Part shown: positions 50,380 through 59,104 of the stretch, in pieces
How the letters are laid out: every line of letters starts with the position of its first letter
How positions within the stretch are numbered: position 1 is the first letter of the stretch
Position numbers and translations under genes: made by a program
The notes under the pieces: generated by a model
What the model was told of the DNA's origin: nothing
Databases searched by the model: none
The model's input: the letters and a program-made list of their open reading frames with translations, nothing else
NCBI GenBank assembly: GCA_032433765.1
Contig: JAVIAB010000046.1
Location: 58,098,000-58,161,999 of the forward strand
From: Megaustenia siamemsis
Lineage: Eukaryota > Mollusca > Gastropoda > Stylommatophora > Ariophantidae
Direction: 5' to 3'
DNA: 64,000 nt

Positions 50380-50545
50380 TCATCATCACATGCTATACCG
50401 GTTGGCGTAGGCGATCATGTCCCTCCACAATCTTCTATCTACAGTGCATCGTATCAGTTCTGTTGTTGACTGGATAGCTTGGTGTCATGTATCATCTTTA
50501 GCATCAACACATATTCTACCTAGCCCTAGAATCAACATGTTTTTG
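50380..50545 (-). pseudogene. LINE 3' tail fragment (RTE-like) with TGATGATGATGA end
   Basis: Read on the minus strand the frame gives AIQSTTELIRCTVDRRLWRD, then MIAYANRYSM and a stop inside a TGATGATGATGA tail. The DR..WR.mi phrase followed by a short simple-repeat tail is typical of RTE-type LINE ends. An in-frame TGA upstream and the lack of the rest of the polyprotein make it a remnant. Confidence 0.65.
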
Positions 50546-50779
50546 TTGTGTGTATTTCGTGACTGTAAATCTTGAGTAGTATCTGCTTGCTGATTCTTTT
50601 TTGCCAAATTCTCAGATTTTACCTGGGGCAGTGACTAAAATTGGGCCAATATGAACCCATGTATATCAGTTTTTTATGTGCTTGCAAAACACAGACCCTT
50701 ACAGTAGGGCTACAGAAGAAAATACAAGTTTACCGTTCTTAGTAACCTACATACCTTAAGTTGTGTTGAAACCAGTTGG

Positions 50780-51090
50780 AGACTGCTTGGACTAGAGGTA
50801 AGACACCAGCCTCTGGGTAGGAATGTTCTGGGTTTGAATCTCATTACAGGCAGTGGACATTTGTCACTTTGAATCCGTAGTTTACTCTGGCTTATCCTAT
50901 TCTGGTCTCTTGGAAGTGTGATTTAATGTCAAGCCCTCGCGTAAAATGGTGAAAAACAGGAGGTCCTGTGTTCTTTCGTGCATGTTAGAGAACCCTTGAG
51001 AGTTAAAAATATAAGAGAGTAGGCTATGAATGGGCACTGCCTGGGCACAAATTGTTCAGCAAATCTGCCCATGGAGAAGAAAGGTGTGTT
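50780..51090 (+). mobile_element. tRNA-derived SINE (+ strand)
   Basis: A Pol III promoter-like head is visible. Box A is at 50788-50805 (TGGACTAGAGGTAAGACA, close to TRGCNNAGNGG) and box B at about 50830-50843 (GGGTTTGAATCTC, close to GGTTCGANTCC), with the usual separation for a tRNA. The body (about 50845-51090) has no coding potential. The insertion separates a diverged 48-bp unit (50733-50772) from the main 48-bp array, so it appears to have landed in that array's left edge. The exact 3' end is uncertain. Confidence 0.7.
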
Positions 51091-51194
51091 GGGCCTAAAG
51101 GCTCTGATGTTGCATCTTTTCAGTAAAACTAACAACATGACATGTCTATGCCTACTAGAACACTAAGTAGAAGAATACCAGTGCTTACTGTTCT

Positions 51195-52420
51195 CAGTAA
51201 CCTACATGCCTTGATGTATTTTGAACTCTGGGGCCAGCATGTCAGTAACCTACATGCCTTGATGCATTTTGAACTCTGGGGCCAGCATGTCAGTAACCTA
51301 CATGCCTTGATGTATTTTGAACTCTGGGGCCAGCATGTCAGTAACCTACATGCCTTGATGTATTTTGAACTCTGGGGCCAGCATGTCAGTAACCTACATG
51401 CCTTGATGTATTTTGAACTCTGGGCCCAGCATGTCAGTAACCTACATGCCTTGATGTATTTTGAACTCTGGTGCCAGCATGTCAGTAACCTACATGCCTT
51501 GATGTATTTTGAACTCTGGTGCCAGCATGTCAGTAACCTACATGCCTTGATGTATTTTGAACTCTGGGGCCAGCATGTCAGTAACCTACATGCCTTGATG
51601 TATTTTGAACTCTGGTGCCAGCATGTCAGTAAACTACATGCCTTGATGTATTTTGAACTCTGGTGCCAGCATGTCAGTAACCTACATGCCTTGATGTATT
51701 TTGAACTCTGGTGCCAGCATGTCAGTAACCTACATGCCTTGATGTATTTTGAACTCTGGTGCCAGCATGTCAGTAACCTACATGCCTTGATGTATTTTGA
51801 ACTCTGGTGCCAGCATGTCAGTAACCTACATGCCTTGATGCATTTTGAACTCTGGTGCCAGCATGTCAGTAACCTACATGCCTTGATGTATTTTGAACTC
51901 TGGTGCCAGCATGTCAGTAACCTACATGCCTTGATGCATTTTGAACTCTGGTGCCAGCATGTCAGTAACCTACATGCCTTGATGCATTTTGAACTCTGGT
52001 GCCAGCATGTCAGTAACCTACATGCCTTGATGTATTTTGAACTCTGGTGCCAGCATGTCAGTAAACTACATGCCTTGATGTATTTTGAACTCTGGTGCCA
52101 GAATGTCAGTAAACTACATGCCTTGATGTATTTTGAACTCTGGTGCCAGCATGTCAGTAAACTACATGCCTTGATGTATTTTGAACTCTGGTGCCAGCAT
52201 GTCAGTAACCTACATGCCTTGATGTATTTTGAACTCTGGTGCCAGCATGTCAGTAAACTACATGCCTTGATGTATTTTGAACTCTGGTGCCAGAATGTCA
52301 GTAAACTACATGCCTTGATGTATTTTGAACTCTGATGCCAGCATGTCAGTAAACTACATGCCTTGATGTATTTTGAACTCTGATGCCAGCATGTCAGTAA
52401 ACTACATGTCTTAAAGTGTG
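51195..52420 (+). repeat. Minisatellite E, 48-bp unit, about 25 copies (intron 3)
   Basis: The unit begins CAGTAACCTACATGCCTTGA and continues TGTATTTTGAACTCTGGTGC CAGCATGT, with sites varying GGGGCC/GGTGCC, AACC/AAAC and TGTATT/TGCATT. As 48 is 16 codons and the unit has no stop in one frame per strand, 397-codon (+, 51142-52335) and 436-codon (-, 52439-51129) open frames result. Neither has homology, and both lie in an intron of the aminopeptidase. A diverged outlying unit is at 50733-50772. Confidence 0.95.
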
Positions 52421-52488
52421 TTGCACATTGCCTGTTCATGATTTCTTAGTTTCACAAAAATAAATTCTTAATTTTTCATGATTTGCAG

Positions 52489-52643
52489 ATCTGATTGCGG
52501 TTCCTAACTTGGCGGCTGGAGCCATGGAGAACTGGGGCCTCATCACTTTCAGGGAGACGAGTTTGTTGTATGACCCAGACATGTCAACTGCATCTGCTAA
52601 AGAGCAGGTTGTTTCTACTGTGGCACATGAACTGGCACATCAG
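52489..52643 (+). CDS. M1 aminopeptidase exon 4: GAMEN motif and HEXXH zinc site
   Basis: The acceptor ATTTGCAG ends at 52488. The first two bases complete Asp262, then [20 protein letters not shown] gives the GAMEN motif (residues 272-276) that binds the substrate's free amino group. The exon ends with [10 protein letters not shown] (zinc ligands H308 and H312, catalytic E309). The donor is CAG|GTTTGG at 52643/52644, phase 0. It is weaker than the consensus at positions +3 to +5, and reading on gives a stop at about 52675. The 48-bp minisatellite of intron 3 ends about 70 bp upstream of the exon. Confidence 0.95.
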
Positions 52644-52689
52644 GTTTGGAGAGGTTACGTTTAATGCTCGCATTTAGGAAACTATCATG

Positions 52690-52990
52690 ACATGTCATTT
52701 GAAACTTTATTGAAACTTGTAATTTCTGTTATGACCAAATGTTTGAAACTTTATTGTAACTTATAATTTCTGTTATAACAAAATGTTTGAAACTTTATTG
52801 TAACTTATAATTTCTGTTATGACCAAATGTTTGAAACTTTATTGTAACTTATAATTTCTGTTATAACAAAATGTTTGAAACTTTATTGTAACTTATAATT
52901 TCTGTTATGACCAAATGTTTGAAACTTTAGTGAAATTTGTAGTTTCTATTTATGATCAAATGTATCAACCCTGTTTATTGTAAAATGTTT
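52690..52990 (+). repeat. Minisatellite F, 44-bp unit in an 88-bp alternation (intron 4)
   Basis: About six units contain TTTGAAACTTTATTGTAACT and TATAATTTCTGTTAT. Units ending GACCAAATG alternate with units ending AACAAAATG, giving an 88-bp dimer. The flanking units are more diverged (GAAACTTGTAAT, CCTGTTTATTG). Confidence 0.9.
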
Positions 52991-53684
52991 GAAACTTGAT
53001 TGCAATGTATCATTCCTGTTTTGTATTCAGGATCTCATATTAATAAACAAGAACAACTCATGGAAGCAGAGTATACATTATTCTTCCTCCCTGATATGTT
53101 TCCTAACTTCCATAGATCATAACTTGTGTTATTAAGCTCTATCTATTGTCCTTTCGAGCAGAAGATGGCACATAGGGCAGAACCACAATCTCAAAAACAG
53201 AAACCTTGCGTGCCAAAATGGCACATATTGCAGAGATCACTGCTCTAAAATATATGGCGCTGTTTCCATATCAATACTTTTTACAATGACAGCTTGTCAA
53301 GACATCGATCAACCTCCTTAGTCGCCTCTTACGACATGCCTGGAAGGTCACAGTGTCACTATTCTTTACCTCTATTCTTTACCTTTACTTATTAAGCTCT
53401 GCTCTAAAGATATTTGAAACCACACTGAGAAATAAACAAATAGAAGAAGAAAATATCTAAAAGAGAACATGGTTTAAGATGCATGTACATTAAGGCTGAG
53501 ATTTCCCAGTGACTTGGAAGGTGCTGCCCAAGGTAAGACAGTGGCAGAATGGTTATGTGACTTTGAAGTACTTAACTAGAAGAATGCTGCTGAATACAGG
53601 AGACAGAAATACTTGATCACTTGCTAATTTTGATACATCGTCATAGTTCTATTTCCTAGCCAGTTTTCTTGATTATTTTCTCAG
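52991..53684. other. Rest of intron 4; contains a repeat-like segment near 53290-53390
   Basis: No gene. The segment at 53310-53345 (CTTAGTCGCCTCTTACGACA) recalls a short motif that I associate with dispersed repeats of molluscan genomes; this is from memory and unverified. The rest is unremarkable sequence up to the exon 5 acceptor. Confidence 0.4.
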
Positions 53685-53801
53685 TGGTTTGGAAACCTTG
53701 TCACGATGAAGTGGTGGGATGATCTCTGGTTGAATGAAGGATTTGCAACATTTGTTGAGAATAATGAGGGCACCAACACTGTTGATATGAGTTTCCGCAA
53801 G
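53685..53801 (+). CDS. M1 aminopeptidase exon 5: third zinc ligand
   Basis: The acceptor TTTTCTCAG ends at 53684 and the exon opens [20 protein letters not shown]. It joins HELAHQ from exon 4 to form the canonical [14 protein letters not shown]331 in LNEGF is exactly 18 residues after H312, as required for HEXXH-x18-E. The exon is 117 nt (39 codons) and ends AAG|GTAGGT at 53801, phase 0. The intron thus interrupts the zinc motif two residues after its last histidine. A 40-bp minisatellite begins within about six bases of this donor. Confidence 0.96.
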
Positions 53802-53805
53802 GTAG

Positions 53806-54150
53806 GTGTCATGTGACCATCATAGTCAGATTTATAATAGTAATATTGTCATGTGACCATCGTAGTCAGATTTATAATAGTAATATTGTCATGTGACCAT
53901 CGTAGGCAGATTTATAATAGTAATATTGTCATGTGACCATCGTAGGCAGATTTATAACAGAAATAATGCCATGTGACCATGACAGTTAGATTTATAACAG
54001 AAATAATGCCATGTGACCATGACAGTCAGATTTATAACAGAAATATTGTCATGTGACCATCACAGTCAGATTTATAACAGAAATATTGTCATGTGACCAT
54101 CACAGTCAGATTTATAACAGAAATAATGCCATGTGACCATGACAGTCAGA
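53806..54150 (+). repeat. Minisatellite G, 40-bp unit, about 8.5 copies (intron 5)
   Basis: Units are of the form GTCATGTGACCATCGTAGTC then AGATTTATAATAGTAATATT (40 bp). Two subfamilies are seen: TAATAGTAATATTGTC on the left and TAACAGAAATAATGCC on the right. The first unit overlaps the donor context (GTAGGTGTCATGTGACC), so the array touches the splice site of exon 5. Each unit carries the E-box-like word CATGTG/GTGACC. Confidence 0.93.
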
Positions 54151-54360
54151 TGGGCATGGATGCATCATGTCATTAGATTATGGCAAAACAACACACATTA
54201 TGCTCATAGCTCACAATATCATACTGCTGCCAACTGATGCTCTATATCTTTCTTATTCTACCTTGCAATGGACAAACAATGTCAGCAACACAATGTTTTG
54301 GTGGTGGAGGTTGAAGTTCAGGCATTAATCCTTGAAAAATGTTCAGAGGGAGATGCTGTC

Positions 54361-54565
54361 ATTTACACAGATATATCAGTGGTTTGACATCTATGAAGTC
54401 TATTTACACAGATGGATCAGTGGTTTGACATCATTGAAGTCCATTTACACAGATGGATCAGCGGTTTGACATCTATGAAGCTCATTTACACAGATGGATC
54501 AGTGGTTCGACATCTTTGAAGTCCATTTACACAGATGGATCAGTGGTTCAGCATCTTTAAAGTCC
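54361..54565 (+). repeat. 41-bp tandem repeat built on the RNase H YTDGS codons, 5 copies
   Basis: ATTTACACAGATGGATCAGT recurs at 54361, 54402, 54443, 54484 and 54525 (spacing 41). In the LINE frame it encodes IYTDGSVVRH, so the array arose by slippage or unequal exchange within the RNase H coding region. Confidence 0.9.
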
Positions 54566-54719
54566 ATTCTCTCCTTGATGAAGGGAAGAGCAGTGACGGA
54601 GGATAGCGATGCACTTGCTGTGACTACAAGCAGATTGACTATGGAGGTGATGGCTGTAACTAAGGCAATGGTTTGGTTGGAGACATTGACCTTCTCCCAG
54701 GTGTACTGTCTCAATAACT

Positions 54720-55101
54720 TGATGAGTACGCTCAAGAAGATCAACGTAGGATTAGCCTATAGACAGTGGCTGAAGTCCTTGAGGAAAGGACTAGGCTGGA
54801 AAAGATCTTTTTTATTTGTGCTATAGGGATGTATGTGAAAGTGGTAATGAACATGCTGATAGACAAGCTGGTCAGGCTGCCGGAAGTGCAGCCAAGCAAT
54901 GGATTTGACTCGATGAGTACGCTCAAGAAGATCAACGTAGGATTAGCCTATAGACAGTGGCTGAAGTCCTTGAGGAAAGGACTAGGCTGGAAAAGATCTT
55001 TTTTATTTGTGCTATAGGGATGTATGTGAAAGTGGTAATGAACATGCTGATAGACAAGCTGGTCAGGCTGCCGGGTGCGCAGCCAAGCAATGGATTTGAC
55101 T
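54720..55101 (+). repeat. 191-bp direct duplication inside the RNase H LINE fragment
   Basis: GATGAGTACGCTCAAGAAGA starts at 54720 and again at 54911. The two copies are almost identical up to GCAATGGATTTGACT, differing at CGGAAGTGCAG versus CGGGTGCGCAG. Confidence 0.92.
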
Positions 55102-55330
55102 GGCAGTCTCAACGCCCTCAGAGAAAGGGAACAAGTAAATGACGCTGTAGCAGATGGTGAATCAGTCCCAGGCAACAAGAATCGTGTGTCAAGAAAGGCA
55201 TTACCAGAAACATGGGCAGCATAAGATCATCAGTCAATCAACACAGAGCCAGTGTTCTCACTTGTTTCATGCTCCGACATTTGCTGAAGAAGAGATCCAA
55301 GCACTTTTGGGCAAATTGTTCAAGGCACAG

Positions 55331-55689
55331 TGATAATGATCTGATATTGTATTACATTCAGTTTCACTTACTGTTCTATTTATGAAGTTTGCTGTGTGTG
55401 TGGGGGGGGGGGGGGGGGGGGTAGTGTTAGAAATAAAGTCCACATATCCATTACAGTCACCACTAAAATGTACAAGTTTTGGGTTTTGTTTGAACTCAGC
55501 AGTAGAAAAACATTTCTTTTAGGGGGAACCTGTTTGATAAACAACAGCAGGTAAAAACAGCAAACATGGCTGTGAACTCCCAGATAGACCAGGACACAAA
55601 ATTTGCATTAAATCCCAAAGTTTTGAGGCTTCTAGTTAGGAAGCTTTTCCCCAAAACAATCTCTTCATTGGGTATATTTTACATTTCAG
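55331..55689. other. End of intron 5, with an 18-20-base poly(G) run at 55402-55421
   Basis: No coding feature. The homopolymer G run (preceded by TGTGTGTG) is a possible sequencing or assembly weak point and a possible G-quadruplex former. The rest leads to the exon 6 acceptor. Confidence 0.6.
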
Positions 55690-55821
55690 AGTGATTCAGC
55701 CTTGCTAGGTTATTTGGATGCTATGCAACAGGACAGCTTGGCTCACTCACATCCGATTGCTGTGCCAGTCAATGACCCAGTTGAAATTGATTCTGTATTT
55801 GATAAAATATCTTATGACAAG
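55690..55821 (+). CDS. M1 aminopeptidase exon 6: HPI loop and catalytic tyrosine
   Basis: The acceptor ACATTTCAG ends at 55689. The 132-nt exon (residues 353-396) encodes LDAMQQDSLAHSHPIAVPV, the D.l..sHPi..pv segment, and ends with FDKISYDK. Y394 in SYDK corresponds to the transition-state-stabilising tyrosine of the family; its spacing from the first zinc histidine (86 residues) is within one of what I expect for ERAP-type enzymes. The donor is AAG|GTGAGT at 55821, phase 0. The spacing from FVE in exon 5 to HPI matches the family's usual length, so no exon is missing. Confidence 0.94.
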
Positions 55822-55837
55822 GTGAGTTATAAAATAA

Positions 55838-56888
55838 CAATATAGATAAATTTATCCATAGAAACACAAAAAGAAGGTAGGGAAGACAAGCCAATAGATA
55901 AATTCATCAGTAGCAACAACAAAAAAAGAGGGAAGGGAAGACCACCTAATTGATAAATTCATCAGTAGCAACAAAAAAAGAGGGAAGGGAAGACCACCCA
56001 ATAGATAAATTCATCAGTAACAACAAAAAAAAGAGGGAAGGAAAGACCAACCCAATAGATAAATTCATCAGTAACAACAAAAAAAAGAGGGAAGGAAAGA
56101 CCAACCCAATAGATAAATTCATCAGTAACAACAAAAAAAAGAGGAAGGAAAGACCAACCCAATAGATAAATTCATCAGTAACAACAAAAAAAAAGAGGGA
56201 AGGAAAGACCAACCCAATAGATAAATTCATCAGTAACAACAAAAAAAAGAGGAAGGAAAGACCAACCCAATAGATAAATTCATCAGTAACAACAAAAAAA
56301 GAGGGAAGGAAAGACCAACCCAATAGATAAATTCATCAGTAAAAACAAAAAAAGAGGGAAGGAAAGACCAACCCAATAGATAAATTCATCAGTAACAACA
56401 AAAAAAAGAGGGAAGGAAAGGGAAGACCACCCAATAGATAAATTCATCAGTAACAACAAAAAAAAAGAGGGAAGGAAAGGGAAGACCACCCAATAGATAA
56501 ATTCATCAGTAACAACAAAAAAAAAGAGGGAAGGAAAGGGAAGACCACCCAATAGATAAATTCATCAGTAACAACAACAAAAAAGGGTAGGAAAGACCAC
56601 CCAATAGATAGATTCATCAGTAACAACAAAAAAAAGAGGGTAGGGAAGGGAAGACCACCCAATAGATAAATTCATCAGTAAAAACAAAAAAAGAGGGAAG
56701 GGAAGACCAACCCAATAGATAAATTCATCAGTAACAACAACAAAAAAGGGTAGGAAAGACCACCCAATAGATAGATTCATCAGTAACAACAAAAAAAAGA
56801 GGGTAGGGAAGGGAAGACCACCCAATAGATAAATTCATCAGTAAAAACAAAAAAAAGAGGGAAGGGAAGACCGCCCAATAGATAAATT
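55838..56888 (+). repeat. Minisatellite H, about 54-60-bp purine-rich unit, about 18 copies (intron 6)
   Basis: Units contain CAATAGATAAATTCATCAGT and AACAACAAAAAAAAGAGGGA AGGAAAGACCA, with length variation in the A run and in the GGAAGGAAAGGGAAG block. The array starts within about 20 bp of the exon 6 donor, where related TATAGATAAATTTATC is seen. The + strand is strongly purine-rich. Short minus-strand open frames with the FIYWVGLSF motif are by-products. Confidence 0.93.
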
Positions 56889-57037
56889 ATTGAAGCATCA
56901 AGTGACTCCTAGGCTCCTACTGTGTAACAATCTGTTGAGCTCCATTAAGACCAAGCCTTTTTCTTTCTCACACGTGTTTCATTCATGATATTATTCTAAC
57001 ATTTCTCAGTGTCAGCGTTTCTCATTCTCTCATTATA

Positions 57038-57535
57038 TGTGTGTTTGATTCATGATGCTGTTCTGTGTATGTTTGATTCATGATGCTGTTCTGTGTATGT
57101 TTGATTCATGATGCTGTTCTGTGTGTGTTTGATTCATGGTGCTGTTCTGTGTGTGTTTGATTCATGATGCTGTTCTGTGTATGTTTGATTCATGATGCTG
57201 TTCTGTGTGTGTTTGATTCATGATGCTGTTCTGTAGGTGTTTGGTTCATGATGCTGTTCTGTGTATGTTTGATTCATGATGCTGTTCTGTGTGTGTTTGG
57301 TTCATGATGCTGCTCTGTAGGTGTTTGGTTCATGATGCTGTTCTGTGTGTGTTTGATTCATGATGCTGTTCTGTGTGTGTTTGATTCATGATGTTGTTCT
57401 GTAGGTGTTTGGTTCATGATGCTGTTCTGTGTGTGTTTGGTTCATGATGCTGCTCTGTGTGTGTTTGATTCATGGTGCTGTTCTGTGTGTGTTTAATTCA
57501 TGGTGCTGTTCTGTGTGTGTTAGAATCATGGTGCT
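57038..57535 (+). repeat. Minisatellite I, 26-bp unit, about 19 copies (intron 6)
   Basis: The unit is TGTGTGTTTGATTCATGATG followed by CTGTTC, with TGTGTA, TGTAGG and GGTTCATG variants. Confidence 0.93.
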
Positions 57536-57898
57536 GTTCCAAAAGTGTTTTAAACGCTATAATTTTTATTCTTTCTCATTTGTCCGATGGATCCAATGTT
57601 AATTCTCTTTCTTTCCATTATGTTCAGTGAATACACAAATATAATTATTTTTAAAAATATAATAAATAAGAACAGTAGAACTGGTGTAGAATACCAGGTC
57701 TGGTAGAGGAATGTTTGGAGGGGCATGATCATATATACTATGGCGCCTGATGATGTTTTTTTCCAATCACCATTCTCATACCCACCTTGCAGCATTATAA
57801 GGCTGCTTTCATGTTGTGCTGCTTGCATTTTGTGCTTTTTTCATGTTGTGCTGCTTTCATGTTGTGCTGCTTCAAGTGGAAGTTTTATTTCATTTCAG
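57536..57898. other. End of intron 6
   Basis: This is single-copy sequence with a small 15-bp direct repeat TTCATGTTGTGCTGC (three copies or near-copies, 57806-57872) shortly before the exon 7 acceptor. I see no gene. Confidence 0.55.
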
Positions 57899-58030
57899 GG
57901 GAGTGCAATCATCAACATGTTGAAAGGTTTCATGAAGGATGAGCCATTCAAGCAAGGATTGAAGAATTACTTACAGAAACACAAATATAGCAACGCTGAA
58001 ACGAAAAACCTTTGGGAATCTTTTCAAGAG
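57899..58030 (+). CDS. M1 aminopeptidase exon 7: helical part of catalytic domain
   Basis: The acceptor CATTTCAG ends at 57898. The 132-nt exon (residues 397-440) reads GSAIINMLKGFMKDEPFKQG, then LKNYLQKHKYSNAETKNLWE. This continues SYDK into the family's SYdKG..il.Ml...l....F..gl..Yl..h.y.n....dLW segment. The exon ends GAG|GTATAG at 58030, phase 0. The + strand frame upstream of 57898 is also open but shows no homology, so the start was set by the acceptor and the family alignment. Confidence 0.93.
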
Positions 58031-58340
58031 GTATAGTCATGTTAACTCTAGATTTCGATGCCTATTTGTGAGTCATGTCTTTATGATACGTTTGTCAAAA
58101 TGTCAAAGAAATTGTATTTTTTTTTTTTTGGTTGCTTTTGCCAGCTTTCAGCTCTGGCAAAGTCCCTAGAGTCTTGGAACTGAATTCTGCGTGTTAATCC
58201 ATTTTTCCTTGGCAGCTGTGTGCGCAGAAGACCCTAGCAGCAAAGACAAATAACCCTAACTTTGGAGGTACCCATATTTTTTCCATCAATGAGTAATTGA
58301 CGGTTCAAGCCAGGCATCACTGCTGAGACCAGAGGTTGTT
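58031..58340. other. Start of intron 7, no feature recognised
   Basis: Unique sequence with a poly(T) run at about 58119-58130. I see no repeat or gene. Confidence 0.5.
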
Positions 58341-58349
58341 GCCACAGAG

Positions 58350-58590
58350 AGAAATCACAAATAAAAATACCGCTGGTGTTGAAGGGATTTGAACTCACAA
58401 TCTCTCTGTCTGAAAACCAGTGACTTGCCTTGAGACCAATCAGTCGCCCATGACGAAGACATAATATTTACTTTGAACTTTAGCCACAAAGCTTTAGGTT
58501 TACCCAAGAGGAGCCACAGAAATCGGACACAAGTTACCATTTGCCGGGTTAGGCCCAATTTATAGCCCAGAATTTGAATGCATAGCAATA
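58350..58590 (-). mobile_element. tRNA-derived SINE-like element (minus strand)
   Basis: The reverse complement contains GAGTTCAAATCCCTTC, which matches the Pol III B-box/T-loop pattern, preceded by GGTCTCAAGGCAAGTCACTG as a possible decayed box A. The element body extends to about 58590 on the + strand numbering. It differs from the + strand SINE in intron 3. The 77-codon minus frame at 58355-58588 is a by-product of it. Confidence 0.55.
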
Positions 58591-59104
58591 TCGGACGGTG
58601 CTTTGTTTATTGACACGCTGGCCATCAGTCCAGCTTTTATCTTAGTGTCGTTCGTTGCCTATCCTGTGTTTACAAAGGTTTTTTTGGTGTTTCGGTGACA
58701 GCTGAAGAGATTTTCACAGTCGTTGCTCTTATGGCAAAATTTAGTTTAAAAAAGCAGCACTTTTACTTTAACAGTTTTTATTAGCCTGCATGTTGTTTTA
58801 AAAAATGAGATTCGTCAGCAATGACTTGTCAGGGGTTACCAGTGGGAGTGATTAGGAAGGTATACACAGAGGGGTAAAATTGTTGTGCACAGCAAACTGT
58901 TGAATTTCAAGGTTGCTCATTTTGCCTTTGTCATTTTGATGAAAGTGTTATAATCTAGGGTTAATATAGTGCCAGTTGTATTTATTATTGATTGTTATGG
59001 CCAGTTTTATAATCACCATCCACAATAGTTCAGGCTTGTTCAATGAAGACCAATTTACTTTTATTTCATATCTCACTTTGTCAGCGGGGTCCGACCTCAT
59101 CATA
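58591..59104. other. Unassigned part of intron 7
   Basis: I recognise no gene, RNA or tandem repeat here. Confidence 0.5.

Larger units (their letters stand above)
54345..55330 (+). pseudogene. Decayed LINE fragment with RNase H domain, internally duplicated
   Basis: The + strand shows an RNase H-like YTDGSVV (repeated in a 41-bp array, 54361-54565), then GRAVTEDSDALAVTTSRLTM and EVMAVTKAMVWLE, matching the 'T.EVeAvt.AL.W' segment of LINE RNase H domains. After frameshifts it reads GNEHADRQAG, the conserved C-terminal RNase H motif. The tail LFHAPTFAEEEIQALL follows at about 55255-55320. A 191-bp segment is tandemly duplicated (54720-54910 and 54911-55101). Frameshifts and stops mean it is not functional. 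It is a different LINE type from the RTE-like ones above, which show no RNase H. Confidence 0.78.

Noticed and set aside
54361..54565. Common origin of this 41-bp array and the giant 41-bp array
   Set aside because: Equal unit length only. The sequences (ACAGATGGATCAGTGG versus ACAGATCAATGGTGTT) share just short words that do not align along the unit.
54494..55178. Frames of 61-110 codons in both orientations
   Set aside because: Pieces of the decayed RNase H LINE and its 191-bp duplication; the antisense frames are shadows.
55946..56825. FIYWVGLSF-type hydrophobic repeat frames on the minus strand
   Set aside because: Translation of the purine-rich minisatellite's complement. Several overlapping frames exist and no gene signals are seen.
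57550..57828. 92-codon minus frame in intron 6
   Set aside because: AT-rich chance frame with no recognisable domain and no supporting signals.
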